Source: Astrocystis sublimbata (lineage: Eukaryota > Ascomycota > Sordariomycetes > Xylariales > Xylariaceae). Taken from it: a stretch of DNA of 64,000 bases. The stretch spans positions 248,001-312,000 of the forward strand of contig JAJNNY010000025.1 of NCBI GenBank assembly GCA_022453515.1. Direction: 5' to 3'. The notes under the pieces are model-generated. The model ran no database searches. It had not been told where the DNA came from and was given only the letters and a program-made list of their open reading frames with translations. Below are positions 1 to 12,891 of the stretch, in pieces. The position numbers and the translations under genes are program-made. Within the stretch, counting starts at the first letter, position 1. Each line of letters starts with the position of its first letter.

Positions 1-96
1 ACCAAATTCTAGTCGCACGCATCGCAAGTTGTGCTATACTTCAGTTCAAACCGGCCCATACACATTTCAGTGCCGATAAAAGATCCCAACTTAGTC

Positions 97-3000
97 ATGT
101 CGACGACAGCCCTACCTTCACTGGTCATATTTGGCTCGCTAACGCGATGGCCAGCACAAGAACACATCATCCAGCTACAACAAGAGTTTGGACGAAGAGC
201 GCCGCTGTTCAGACCCCTAAGAGAGGCAGCTCGGGATCTTGAAACCCTATGGTATCGCCTCGTTGACCAGGACGAAGCGCTCATAGCTGTTGATGGCAGG
301 ACTGCTGCCAGAACACTAGCTGCCTTGTTTTCCGATACACCATACGATGAACCGCTCTCTGACGAGGGGCGCAATGTCTTGCTGCTGCCCTTCGCTGTAC
401 TGTCCCAAGTTGCGCAGTACCTAGACTATCTCGAGCGCAGTCGGTTCGAAAATAGTCACGAGTCTGTGCTGAAATCAACCATTGCCGCTGGTGGAGGTAT
501 TCAAGGCCTCTGTGCCGGTCTTCTTTCCGCCCAGGCCGTAGCAAGTGCAACATCACTTGGAGATGTCGTGGCTCTCTCTTGTACCTCACTGAGGTTGGCA
601 TTTTGTGCGGGCGTCTATGTGGATAGTGCCCAAGTGAACGCCCACACAACAAATTTGGCCGTTCGCTGCAAGGTAGCTCAGGATATGGAAAGACTTAGAG
701 ACATTGTGGGAAGCATACCAGAGGTCTGTCCCTTTTTCCCGCGTGCGCGCCATGGGCTACGGCTGATCACATTCGCGCATAGACATACATAGCCGTGTCG
801 AGTGATGAGCGAGCCGTGACTATCACGACACCGGTATCGTCAAAAGACTCACTTCAGAAGCAACTCTTGGAGCTCGGGCACTCCAGTCTCGATATCGGCC
901 TCGATGGCAAGTATCACAACAAGGAGCACGCAGACGTACCGCTCAATATCATCAGGGCATGTAAAGATCGTCTCGATCCGCGATTCGGGACCCATGAACT
1001 CGTCCGGTCAAATCTTGACGGAGCCATCATTACCCACAGAAACGCCGTTTCCAAGACGTTAGAGTCCATTTTGGTGCAACATGCGAACTGGCACCTGACC
1101 GTTTCCGCCTCTACCGAGACACTTCCTGACAAGTCGCTCATAATCTGCATCGGCCAAGACGCGGTGGTGACGCAGTTGGGCGGGACGACGCATCACATTG
1201 TCAAACTCAAAACACTAGCTCTGACAAATAACCTACTGGAGCTGCCAGTCCCAAAGTCGGACGATGCTTTAGATCTGATTCTGAAAGAGTATCCAGCAAA
1301 TGCGGTGGCCGTCATCGGTATGGCCTGCAAGTTCCCTGGAGCCGACTCGATAGACGAGTTCTGGGAAGTTTTGAGGGGCGGTAAAAGCATGCTCGAAGAG
1401 ATTCCCAAGGAGAGATTTGATAAGGAGAAATCATCCAGATCGCCACCAGGACAGCATTTCTGGGGGAACTTTGTCAGGGATATCGACGCATTTGACCACA
1501 AGTTCTTCAAGAAATCGGCGAGGGAGGCCGCTTCGATGGACCCGCAGCAGCGTCTGCTCCTGCAGGTCGCGTACCATGCTCTCGAATCGTCTGGATACTT
1601 CTCACCAGACCCCTCTGTGCGCTCGCACGACATCGGTTGCTATATTGGGTCCTGCGCGACGGATTACGACGGGAACATTGGCAGCCACTCCCCCAGGGCG
1701 TACTCGACCACCGGGACGTTGAGGGCGTTCCTGAGCGGACGAATCTCTCACCACTTTGGCTTTTCAGGGCCATCGCTTGTGTTTGACACTGCCTGCTCGT
1801 CCTCGGCTGTTGCCATCCACATGGCTTGCCAGGCTCTCCATTCAGGAGAATGTTCCCAAGCCATTGCGGGAGGAGTCACTCTCATCACTAGCCCGTACCT
1901 CTACGAGAACCTTTCGGCAGCCCATTTCCTTAGTCCCTCGGGAGCCACAAAGCCGTTCGACGCCGCGGCTGATGGGTATTGTCGTGGAGAAGGCGTGGGT
2001 CTTGTGGTACTGAAGAAGCTATCCGACGCATTGCGAGACGGCGACAACGTAACAGGCATCATCGCCGGCTCCGCGGTCAATCAGAACGCCAACTGCATCT
2101 CCATCACTGTACCCCACTCAGACTCTCAACGCACCCTCTACCAGCGTGTGGTTTCTCAAGCAGGGATCGTTCCCCAGACGATCGCTTTCGTCGAAGCTCA
2201 CGGCACCGGAACCCCGGTAGGAGACCCCATCGAGATGGAGAGCATACGCCGCATATTCGGCGGTCCGAGCAGGGGAGAGGATCTGCTAGTATCTTCTGTG
2301 AAAGGAAACATCGGGCATCTCGAGGGCGCATCCGGCGTTGCCGCTCTAATTAAGGCCATTCTGCAGATGGAGAACCGCACTGTCTGCTTGCAGGCGTCGT
2401 TCAAACAGCTGAACCCTAAGATCCCTCCCCTGGAAGCTGACCGCATGCGAATACCGACTGTGAACACGACGCTCCCACTACGATCAAGACTCAGTGCTTG
2501 CATCAACAACTATGGCGCAGCGGGGAGCAACGCCACTCTCATTCTGCTCGAGCCACCTGCTAAGCAATGCCAGCGGATCGAAGGGCGGTTGTCGCCGTCT
2601 TCTAGTCTCATTGGAAAGCTACCGATTCAGATCACTGCGGCATCTCAGGCGAGCCTCCTTCATTATGGGCAGAATCTGGATGCTTTCATCGAAAAATCAA
2701 AAACACCTTCTCTCCACGGTGATTTGAAGACAACAGACTTTCTTCGAGCACTAGCTTTCAGCCTAGCAAGGCAGCAAAATCAAGCGCACCCTTATATGCT
2801 CACCATGACCCCATCCTCCACCAACATCGACGAGTTCCAGAGAGTCTTGAAGGAAGCTTTCTCAGCAACCAAAGATGGTGTCGTCGGGCGGCCGCGCCAG
2901 TTGCCCCTGATACTCTGCTTCGGAGGCCAGACCCGCCAGTACATGGGTCTAAGTAAGCACGTGTGGGAGACTTTCTCGCTGTTCCGATTTCATCTCGATA

Positions 3001-6000
3001 CATGCGACATGGAACTGAGAGCCCAGGGCTACCCATCCATCTACCCGGCGATCTTCCAAACCACGCCCATCAACGACACCACAATTCTCCAATCCGCCAT
3101 CTTCGCCACCCAGTACGCCTGCGCGCAGTCATGGCGAGAATCGGGCCTTCAAGTAGACGGACTCATAGGACATAGCCTTGGTCAGCTCACAGCGCTTTGC
3201 GTGTCTGGGATTCTCTCCCTTCAGGATGGGCTGAAATTTGTCGCCGGAAGGGCTTCACTGATGAACGAGCTATGGGGAGCAGATGCGGGCACGATGGTCA
3301 GCATCGAAGCCAAGGTCGCGGTCGTCCACGATCTGATAAACGAGATCACGGACGCCGACCCCTGCTACGGGTACGAGATCGCTTGCTACAACGGGCCGAC
3401 TTCACAGGTTGTTGTCAGTGACAAAGCCTCGGCTGGTCGGCTTCAAGAAGACCTTTTGTTGCAGAAGATGAGACATAAGAGATTGAGCGTGACACATGGG
3501 TTCCATTCTCGCTTCGTGGACCCTCTCATGCCGCATCTTGAGAAGCTGGCGGCCTCTCTGACTCTGAACAAGGCGCTCCTCTCATTGGAGGCCTGCACAG
3601 ACGGCGCGTCCTGGCACGAAAACCCTACTGCCACCCTCATCGCCGCTCATACGCGGAATCCCGTCTACTTCGGACAGGCAGTCGAGCGACTGCAGCGCAG
3701 ACTTGGGGCTTGTACATTTCTAGAAGTCGGCTCAGATTCGAGCGTCACATCTATGGCTCGGAGCGCCTCGCTCGAATCGATGAGCAAGTCGAGTTACTTC
3801 GTGCCCATGGACCTAGGTAGGGAGACGGCCGTTGACCATGTCATCGACACAACTGTCAAGCTCTGGAACTGCGGCCATCGATTGCAGTTTTGGGACTTCA
3901 ATCCGCTTTTCGCCCAAGGCCGTTATGACTTCTTGCGCGTTCCTTCATACTGTTTTGAAACGCCGCGGCACTGGCTCGAGCTCAAGATGGGGGCTGTTGT
4001 CGTTACCACAGGTCAGGTAGCCGCATCTCATTCTCAGCCTCAGCCACCGGTGCTTCTTCAATTGATTGCCGCGGAGTCAGGCCATTACAAGTTCAAGGTT
4101 GACCCAACATGCGGCGAATATTCTATGACGATCAACGGACACGTTGTCGAAGGTAAATGTGAATGTCCATCCTCTTTTCTCATCGACATCATTCTCAAAG
4201 CGATGCGATCCGTGGAAAGTAGCGCGCAAGATGAAGCCATGAACTTGGCGCTGCGAGATTTGCATTTCGGCATACCGCTGGGTCTTTCCATCGATCGAAG
4301 CATCATCCTGCAAATTCAAAAGTCAGCAAACGAGGAATGGAAGATCCAACTTACAAGCAAACCCATCGATACTCCAAGCCGCAGTGAGGAAACTTTTCAT
4401 GTCACCGGATGCGTGTCCCGGATATCAGATAGGGAGAGGGCCCAAAACGAGTTCGCCAGATTCCAGAGGCTTGCTAGACCGGATACCTTCTTAGCCATCG
4501 CCGAAGACCCGGCCAGCGCTCTCATTCGCGGCGCCATGGTGTACAAGGTCATCTCCCCAGCTATTGACTACGCTGACATGTATCGCAATATGAAGACCGT
4601 CGCGTCTCGTGGTTCGCACTTCGTCGGTATGGTTCAGGTCAAGTCTGATGGCGTCGGGAAACCTTCCCAGGGGCATCTGAACATAATGCAGCCGCACGTT
4701 CTCGATAGCTTCTTCCAGGTGTCATTCCTGCATAGCAATTATATGAGTGATTTCACTCCTAATGATGGTGGACTATGGAGGTTCTCGGGCGTTGAACTTG
4801 TCCAGCTGAATCCAGATTATCAATTCAACAAATCGAATAATTGCTGGGATGTTTTCGGCGTGCTCTCGAATACCCAAGATAGAGAGCCGACATACGATAT
4901 CTTCATATATGATAGGGCAGTTGAAGCTCTCATCCTTCTCTTGCTCGGCGTTCGATACTCGAAAAGCGGACGAGTTTCACAGCGTCATGTTCCTGTGGCC
5001 ATCGGGCAAAGCAACGCCGCGAGCTCACTCTTCAACGCCGCTCCACCTGTCCAATCCGCTCATTCCCCTGTCGCTGTAAGAAACAGTGATATGGTAGCTT
5101 TGAACAACAACTTCACCAGCTCGTTAGTTCCCAATACCCGTTCTTCCCAGGCGCAACCGCTGTCTCAAGGTTTGCAAAAGAGTCGAAAAGAGACCCTCTG
5201 GGATGACATCTGCGCCCTCCTCGAAAGTGTCGCCGAAGTAAAGAAAGAAGACATCATGGGAAGTTCCTACCTGGAAGACCTAGGCGTAGACTCGCTGATG
5301 ATGATAGAAATCATCAGCGAGATCTCGGGCTTGTACGGGGTGGAGCTAGAAATAGATGACCTGGTGAATATGACTGACTTCGAGTCCCTGATCCAGTACC
5401 TATATAGGCTTGGATGCGGAAGCGGCAATGATTATGAGTCTGAGGAGGATGTCTTGTCAGACAAGACTTTCACGGTTGAGTCCAGCCAAGATAATGCCAG
5501 TGGAAACACCTTACGGTCAACAATCAACTCAGAATCTACTTCGACGTCCTCAAAATCGTTGACTCCGAGACAGAAGGTGAGACTAGAGGTTCCAACGATA
5601 CCAGTCTCTCATTTTAGAGGCCCTGAAGCCATAGCAGGCTGTTCCAGGACCAGTATTCAACCCGCGGAAGCTGACAACACCCGCACCAGTGGGGAGGCAG
5701 CATCATTTCGATCACAACTAACCTTTGACGCCATCAGATTTGATTTCGACAAATATGCAGAGCAAACTAGTTTCAAAGACTTCTGGGCTCGCGTGTATCC
5801 CGACCAGGCAAAACTAGTCGAAGCCTACATCCTTGACGCTTTCCGCGAGCTCGGCTGCGACCTCGCCAGCCTCGCCAGCGGCTACGAACTGCCCTCTTTG
5901 CCCGTCTTGCCCCAACACAGTATGCTAGTCTCACAGCTGTGTAGAATTCTAGAAGAAGGTGGCATAGTAGCGCAAAATGCCGACGGTATGTACTGCAGAA

Positions 6001-8201
6001 CCACACAGCAGATCAACACAACACCATCTGCAGTATTGTATCACAGCATGCTCGCCAAGCACCCAAAGCACGCCTCCGAGACGAGCCTTCTCAATGTGAC
6101 GGCGTCGTCCTTGTCCAAATGCCTGACCGGAAAGGTCGATCCGCTGCAGCTCCTTTTCGCCAACAAGACAAACAAGAGCATCATGGCAGACGTGTATGAG
6201 AATGCGCCCATGTGCCGGGCAGCAACCATGCTCCTCGCAAATTACCTTTGGCGCGCCTACTCAGGCCACACCTTAAGAATCATTGAGGTAGGTGCAGGGA
6301 CGGGCGGCACAGCCAAGTACATTGTCGACTTCCTCACGCAGCGGGGCATAGACTTCGAGTACGTTTTCACCGACATATCCGCGTCGCTCGTCAAGCAAGC
6401 GACGAAGTTGTTTGTCGGACGCGGCATGGTGAAGTTCGCCACGCTGGACTGCACCACCGCGCCACCGCCCGATCTGCGCGGCACTGCCGATGTTGTCATC
6501 GCGACGAATTGCATCCATGCGACCAGTAACGCCGCGACAGCATCATCTCATGTGGCCGAGCTGCTGCAGCCCGATGGGGTCTTCTGTCTCGTTGAGTTCA
6601 CGCGCAGGTTGTACTGGTTCGACCTCGTGTACGGGCTGCTGGGGGGTTGGTGGGCTTTCAGCGACGGTCGAACGCACGCCCTCGCCGATCAACACTTCTG
6701 GGACCGCACTCTGCGGGATGCGGGGTTCAAACACGTCGCTTGGACGGGACCGGAGGGGACGAGTCTGGAGGCTCAGACTATGCGGCTAATATGCGCATTC
6801 CGGGCGGCGGGACATGTGAATGAGCCGAATGTCCCCATGCCGTCTATCATTACCAGGAGGGCAGGTCGCACCGTCGAGACATTTGTGTGGAAAAAGGTGG
6901 TCTCGCTCGATCTCAAGGCTGATGTGTACTATCCGAGGACTCCCGACGGGGTTGGAATGAGAAGACCAATTGGTATAGTGATGCAAAATATTTTTTCCTC
7001 TTTCTGAAATGCGCCTGTCCTGCTAACTTTGAATAATACGCACCAGCACTAATGATTCACGGCGGCGGACACCTTCTCTTTGGCAGACGAGACATACCTA
7101 TGAATCACGTCCGTGAACTCCTGAAGCGAGGCTTCCTCCCCGTCAGCGTCGATTACCGGTTCTGCCCCGAGCTCACCCTCCTTGACGGTCCGGTGAGCGA
7201 CTGCCGCGATGCCCTGCGGTGGGCAAGAGAGACATTACCCTTTCTGCCGCTTTCAGAAGAAAGTGTCACTGTTGACCCGAGTAGGCTGCTCGCTCTAGGC
7301 TGGTCCAGTGGCGGCCACTTGGCCATGACGTTGGGTCACACTGCAAAACCGGAGGGTATCAAGGCCCCTGATCTTATCCTACCCTTTTACTCTCCGAGTG
7401 ATCTAGAAGATGAATGTGAGTTGGCCTTGGACAAGAGGCGGCTGTCCCCCCCCCCTGAAATCTGTAGGCATAGCTGACGTGACTCCGATAGTCTGGTCTA
7501 AGCCTAATTACCCGGACGCAGCAGAAGAAGAACCGACCGATATCTGGGGAGAGCGTGATTGCGTGTTGGATCAACCGGTAAGCATAGGGCCTGCGAGAGA
7601 GAACTAGACCCGGGACATGCGATACAATCGCTGGAGAGTAACGAGTTCACGCACAAGTGTCCAAGACTAAGAAATATATCGCACGATATAGATTGTCGAG
7701 TACGCACCTCAGCACGAAAAAAGAGCGACGACAGCCCTCTCCCTCACCCTCAAGGACGACAGGGAGCGGCTGGTCCTGCACATGAACTGGAACGCGCAGT
7801 CGATCCCCGTGCTCATCGGGGGACTCCCACCCAAGAGCCGTGTGCCTGAAGGTGATGGAACCACGGACTTTCAGAACCTCGCCATGCCGCCGGCGGAGCA
7901 GATACGCACCTGCAGCCCGTACTGGCACATTCTGCAGGGGACGTACCACACGCCGACTTTCATGGTGCACGGCAACGACGACGACTGGCTCCCCTGGCAG
8001 ATGACGGAGAAGACCATCGCAGCGCTTCGGGCGCGCGGCATTCCCTGCGGCATGCTGATCCTGGAGCGGTGCGGCCACGCCTTTGACCTATTCCCCCGCG
8101 CCCCTCGGGGCGATCCCCTCGGCGTTGGGTGGGCGGCTATCGAGAAGGCGTATGATTGGGCTTGTGAGAGGCTGCAGATGGAGAATCGAAGTAACGCATA
8201 G
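97..8201 (+). CDS. Non-reducing polyketide synthase, SAT-KS-AT-PT-ACP-CMeT-TE
   Basis: Iterative type I PKS expected to make a C-methylated aromatic acid of the orsellinic type. Exons by phase and splice motifs: 97-723, 783-6972, 7047-7415, 7492-7577, 7713-8201, giving about 2586 aa. Visible domains: SAT with GLCAG (Cys ~139); KS with DTACSS (Cys ~547) and EAHGTGTPVGDP; AT with GHSLG (Ser ~1007); PT with the GHVV His (~1329) and the HVLDSF Asp (~1517); one ACP with GVDSL (Ser ~1713); a methyltransferase with VGAGTGGT (~2045); and a C-terminal alpha/beta-hydrolase with HGGG, GWSSG (Ser ~2359) and a late RCGHAF His. This is the order of MpaC/AusA-type synthases (family knowledge); the exact product is inference. 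ATG 97 is preferred to ATG 31 because SAT domains begin with a short leader such as MSTTALPSLVIFG. All catalytic residues sought are present. The P450 follows on the same strand. Confidence 0.95.
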
Positions 8202-9553
8202 TAGGTACCTACTTAAGAAACCTCCCACAAAATCCTCAAACTTTGTGGGTTATATCAGTGGCATACTCGGCATATTCATGGTAAGAGCTCAGAGTGTATT
8301 GTGGAAGAGAGAGGCGAGGAGGGTATACGAAGTCTACAGTTCAGTCACGGGTAAATAGGCATACGGGCCCCGGGGCAGGTACCTTGCGCTAGGTAGAAGT
8401 AGCCACTCCACTACGCCTATTATAGTATAGCATTCCAACCCTTGTACTGTATTCAAGATACTTTGAGCAAATGTACAGGTCCCTTGTCTAAAACCGCAAG
8501 ACATCATGGATACTAATAGCAACAATATGTTCTAGTCAGGGGTATGTTGACTTGGCAGTACTTGCCAAGGTGACTGTTGGTATGAGGTAGAACTGTAGGT
8601 ATTATTGCAGAAGGAGTATTTGAAAAGGGAACTACAATTCTACCCTGCTTCTTCAATGCATGTACAGAACACGGCTTTTGGGTACTGCCACCATTTGTGC
8701 ACTACTCCGTAATACTAACACTCAGCCTATAGTGGGGGAGGTGCCCACAATCGACCTAGTGTAGCGGAGTGATGGCGGGATCAAATTTCCCCTTTATCAA
8801 CGATCCCAAGAATCCCTCGCCTAGAGGGGGGATAGTGAGCACAAAACAACACAATACAAGCTCCTTAGGACAATACAGCACACATCACTGATATCCACCA
8901 AACAGAGGATTCATCAAGAGTAGGCTCTCTAGTAATCATAATGTCGTACCAGGCCTGCCCGTGCTCATGTTGGTAAGAATGAATACGCCTGTTTAGTGGT
9001 ATCTAAAGAGGATGAAAGCGGACGAGGAGAGTGTCAGAGTGACATATGTGCGCTCTAGTGCCAACGAAGCTGGAATTGATCACGTCAGATATAATGATAT
9101 TTATTAGCTGAATGATGGGATATACTTCAAAAACAAGGCCAACGATAGAGAAAGTATACAACTTGGGTGGGAGAAGAATCCTCGTGCTAATTATTAGTAA
9201 TTACTGAGTTACATAATCTATACCACTGTATCTCATAACTTAATTACCATAGCACAAAGAAGAATACAAATCATCTAATGCATACCCAACTGGATTTATC
9301 TCCGCCAATGGGGCTGTTTCTTCTCTTTGTGGCACCCAACTGCATAAGCCGCATCGACACTAGTACCTACTACTAGTAGGCACTCTCCAAGTATTGTGCA
9401 ACCAACAGTAAACTTCAAATGATTTCTAAGGGATTGAATCTTACACACAAAAGCCCGCGTAGCTCGTTGCGACCATATGAATCTTGACAACATTGACTAG
9501 AGTGGGAAGCACCAAACGTCGCTTGCTAGAATCAGTCGGATTCGGTCTCAACC
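8202..9553. other. Intergenic, NR-PKS to P450
   Basis: Gene-free, rather AT-rich stretch holding the PKS 3' end and the P450 promoter. No open frame of credible coding character was found on either strand. A GC-rich palindrome-like CGG-N3-CCG site lies at 8364-8372. A CCTACTACTAGTAGG-type palindrome lies near 9365-9379. No recognisable transposon ends. Confidence 0.6.
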
Positions 9554-11655
9554 ATGGTGTTACAAACCATCTTGCTGTCGATCCTCTCGCTGTCTGTGGT
9601 CACTGTACTAGCCACTGCAGGCATCAATTTGCTCAACAACTACTCAGCAGCTCGCAAGATTGGCGTTCCCATTCGTATCATACCTATCAGCCCCCTAAAC
9701 CCTTTCTGGGTCCTGGTAGATAGACATGTGCTCTCTGTGCTTCGCCGTCTGCCTTTCGGCGACAATAGCTTCACGAGGTATAACTGGCGGGGATGGGAAG
9801 TGGAGGACAGATATCGGTATGTGCCCCTGGAAGTCACCTATTCCCGTTCTTGGCAAGTCTCGGAGGCATAAATTACCCTCATGGATCTAAAAACACTTCT
9901 GGGACACCTGCGAACCCCAGTTTTACGAGTAACTTCTTTACTATGAGAAATAACTACTGGCTCCAGCGGGTAAGGTCCCATCATGAGATGGGAGATATCT
10001 GGGTTCTGGTAACGCCCTTGAAAAATTGGGTTTATATCAGTGATCCGGATGCACTGATGTCGGTATTTCGGCGGGGGACGGATTTCCCTCGTCCTGTTTT
10101 CGTCAACGGTCAGTGAAACATAGCACGAAAGTTCATGTGTAAGTAGCCATCGAGTTCAAAGACTGATGACAACGACTAATAGAGATCCTCAATGGCTTTG
10201 GACCGAACATTTCCACTGTCAGTAGGCACCTCCTCATTACCAGCTTCGATTTATTGACTAACATTTGGGCTGAAGGCTGAAGGGCAAAGTTGGAAAAGGC
10301 AACGAAAAATAGCGACGCGATGCTTTAATGAGCAGAATAACGAGGTCGTTTGGGCCGAAAGCATTACTCTAGCAAGTGACATGCTTCGCTACTGGACTTC
10401 AAAGCCCACAATCACAACTGCCGCGGACGATCTACGTACCTTGTCACTTCATGTCCTGTCTCGGGCTGGTTTTGGTAAATCATTTCCATTCGTGGGCCAC
10501 GAAGACAGGCAGTCCTCAATCAGCCCGTCTAGTAACTATAAGGAGTCTCTGCAAACGATACTGGAGAATTGCGTTCTTATACTGGCCTTGGGCACTGATT
10601 TTCTGGCCATACGTTGGCTTCCACGCCAACTTCGGTTGGTCCACGAGGCTTGGATATACTTCCGAGAATACATGACAACTATGCATGAAGAGGAGAAACG
10701 CGCTTTGTAAGTGATCTACACGGAAAGTTTTTATCAAATTGCACATATGTCTTCACGAGAGGTATTGAGCCGCTTGTTTCCCTCAATGCCTACCAGTTTT
10801 CCGGATACAACTGCCCTAGTTTGCTGACTCAAGGTGGAATCTAGTGCCGAGGGGAAAACAACTGACAACAACAATCTCATGACATTACTAGTTCGTGCTT
10901 CTCAAGATGAAGAGAAGACATCAGAAGGATTGACAGAGAGTGAGATTTATGGCAATATGTTTGCCTTTAACTTCGCCGGCCACGATACCACAGCTAATAC
11001 TTTCACCTTCGCTATTTACTTCTTGGCAGCTCACCCCGGCGTCCAGAGTTGGATCTCCGAAGAGGTTAGGACCGTTTGTGGGGATCGAGAGCTAGATGAG
11101 TGGGATTACCGAACCGACTTCCCACGACTAAAACGTTGTCTATCAGTCCTTTATGAAACGATGCGTCTTTACACGCCCGTGCCAGTGATCAAATGGACCG
11201 GCGATCACGCGCAGACAATTGTCGTTGGCGAGCAGACGATTACTCTCCCACCACAAAGCATGATCGCCCCGAGCTATGGCGCTGTACAGACAGACCCTCG
11301 CTACTGGGGCACCGACTCCCTTACCTGGCGGCCCTCGCGTTACATCACGGCGGGTAAGCCTGGGGACGAAGAGTGGAACTCACCCGTACGCGGGGCTTTT
11401 GTTGGCTGGTCCGAAGGCACGAGAGACTGCCCTGGCCGCAAATTCTCGCAGGTCGAATTTGTGGCGACAATGGCTGTATTGCTACGTGATTGGTGCGTAT
11501 CTCCGGTCCTGAAACCCGGTGAGAGCACCGAGGCTGCTCAAAAACGAGTGATGGATCTCATAGAGACGGACTCTGGTCCTGTTCTTCTGCTTCAGATGCT
11601 GCATCCCGAGCGAGCTCCCCTTACATGGCAGAGGAGACCCGCTTCTAGTGTATAA
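9554..11655 (+). CDS. Cytochrome P450 monooxygenase
   Basis: Haem-thiolate monooxygenase, probably ER-anchored by the hydrophobic N-terminus. Exons by phase: 9554-9816, 9975-10108, 10183-10217, 10276-10706, 10845-11655, giving 557 aa. Motifs: I-helix AGHDTT, ExxR as YETMR, a PERF-like RPSRY, and the haem loop FVGWSEGTRDCPG with Cys ~483. The join at 9816/9975 restores the usual fungal P450 run WEVEDRYR-SHHEMGDIWVLVTP. The last join (acceptor TCTAG at 10844) is chosen by phase and a CTGAC branch site, and is the least certain. The gene lies 1.35 kb downstream of the NR-PKS in the same orientation, so oxidation of the PKS product is the simplest role (inference). Intron 1 (158 nt) is related in sequence to an intron of the M13 peptidase gene in this window. 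The CYP family cannot be assigned here. Confidence 0.9.
9817..9974 (+). repeat. Introner-like intron, copy A (P450 intron 1)
   Basis: This 158-nt intron interrupts the P450 gene after the second base of a codon. Donor GTATGT, acceptor AAG. From about 9853 to 9970 it aligns with the M13 peptidase intron at 52177-52333, at roughly three quarters identity with few gaps (counted by eye). Shared exact words include gaggcat, attaccct, gacacctgc, ttctttact and ctccagcg in the same order. Lengths differ by one base, phases differ and the host genes are unrelated, so this is not descent of one ancestral intron position. Origin as an introner-like element is inference. Confidence 0.75.
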
Positions 11656-12321
11656 CGAATAAGGTCCATCCTGAGGCATATGCCCCCTGATTCGATGAAG
11701 TGTAGTTGCGCATGTTGACGGAAGAATATTGGGCCCTCCTATGATTCTCCCAAAGAAAGTGGTGAACATGAATGGCCACCGTAAAGGACTATATGTACTG
11801 CAAACACAATGTTCATGCATGAGTCGCATGTAAAAGAACTTTGCCTTTGTGCTTACCGAAATCTAGAACTGGCTAACCCCTACTGCTTTCTTTATCTCAA
11901 GAACATCTAATAGGCATGAAAAAAGTACAATGGAGACAAGGCAGCATCGTACACCCTTGTATTCGGCTACGTTTGAGATTCAACTACTCCGACCCGACAC
12001 TTCCAACACAACAAAGCAACGTTGAAAGGGAGTGTACTTACTGCTCGGCGAGCCCGTAAAGATTGAGAGAACTTATCTTTGCAACAAAAATACAATCCAC
12101 CAAGACTCTCTGCCAAGGATCAAGTAAAACCACGCCTGGCATTGTGCGGGATCTTTAGCATAAATGGGGGCCTGAACTGGCACACATTCCTCAACTCCAA
12201 TCAGACACTCAGCAGAAGTCGTTTCTTCATTCATCAGACTTGCACTTCAGACTTTAGACTTCAATACTGGCTGGTCCATTTGAAGTTCTTAATTTCCCCC
12301 TTCACTTCCACACAGCCCTTA
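11656..12321. other. Intergenic, P450 to small unknown gene
   Basis: Holds the P450 3' flank and the presumed 5' leader of the next gene. The frame of the next gene is open back to 12079, but that part has no initiator near a domain and reads like untranslated leader. Nothing else is recognised. Confidence 0.5.
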
Positions 12322-12891
12322 ATGATTACCACGATGACGGGTCCATTTCCCTCTCAGCCCACTGGGCCCTGCCGGCTACCGCAACCAATCCATATATCCA
12401 ATTCGGGCGGGTCAAACAAACCAGCGAAAAGGGAGGCTAATACGCCGCCTGAGTTCTCTAGGGTGTATACCGGTGAGTATCGCTCGCCTGTGCGGGAGAG
12501 AGTTCAGCGCCTCCGGGATGAACAAGTTGTTTCTGAGACCGTGTTTCCTCGTCCAGATACCCCTTACCCAAACAAACACCCCAACTCGGACCTGGCTACA
12601 CCACCACACACGTTGCCATCCACGCCAAAGTGCCCCGGGGCGCCTCGCAAACGAGTTTCGAGAGCTCGTTTGAGCCAGCGACAGCTCGATTTCGAAGAAG
12701 ACATCCTACTTGACAGAGATGCGACAGAGCAAAGCAAGCAACAAGCAACATTTCTAGGGCAAAGGCTGCAAGAGATCACTGCTACGCCAGAGAAGAAAAC
12801 ACCACTCCGCCAGAGTTGGACGCCTTTAGACCTTGCGGCAATTGACACTAAGCTTCAAGCACTGCTCAACATTAAAGAGGATGGGATTTAA
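12322..12891 (+). CDS. Hypothetical low-complexity protein, 189 aa
   Basis: Not recognised. A single uninterrupted frame gives 189 aa rich in Pro, Arg, Thr and Ser in its first two thirds. The C-terminal third is more charged and possibly helical (around RARLSQRQLDFEEDI and LDLAAIDTKLQALLNI). There is no signal peptide or membrane segment. ATG 12322 is preferred, with ATG 12334 four codons later also possible. The frame is open 81 codons further upstream, but that stretch looks like leader. Several SP/TP dipeptides (for example TPPEF, YRSPVRE, TPEKKTP) suggest an intrinsically disordered, possibly phosphorylated protein (inference). Convergent with the chitinase gene. Confidence 0.55.
   Translation: MITTMTGPFPSQPTGPCRLPQPIHISNSGGSNKPAKREANTPPEFSRVYTGEYRSPVRERVQRLRDEQVVSETVFPRPDTPYPNKHPNSDLATPPHTLPSTPKCPGAPRKRVSRARLSQRQLDFEEDILLDRDATEQSKQQATFLGQRLQEITATPEKKTPLRQSWTPLDLAAIDTKLQALLNIKEDGI

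Noticed and set aside
31..96. Upstream in-frame ATG for the NR-PKS
   Set aside because: The 22 added residues lack SAT character, whereas MSTTALPSLVIFG at 97 matches a typical SAT opening.
9817..9920. Alternative P450 acceptor at 9920, adding about 19 residues before SHHEMGD
   Set aside because: Phase allows it, but P450 relatives run directly from the RGWE block into SHxExGD. The extra residues belong to the introner-like sequence. RNA-seq would settle it.
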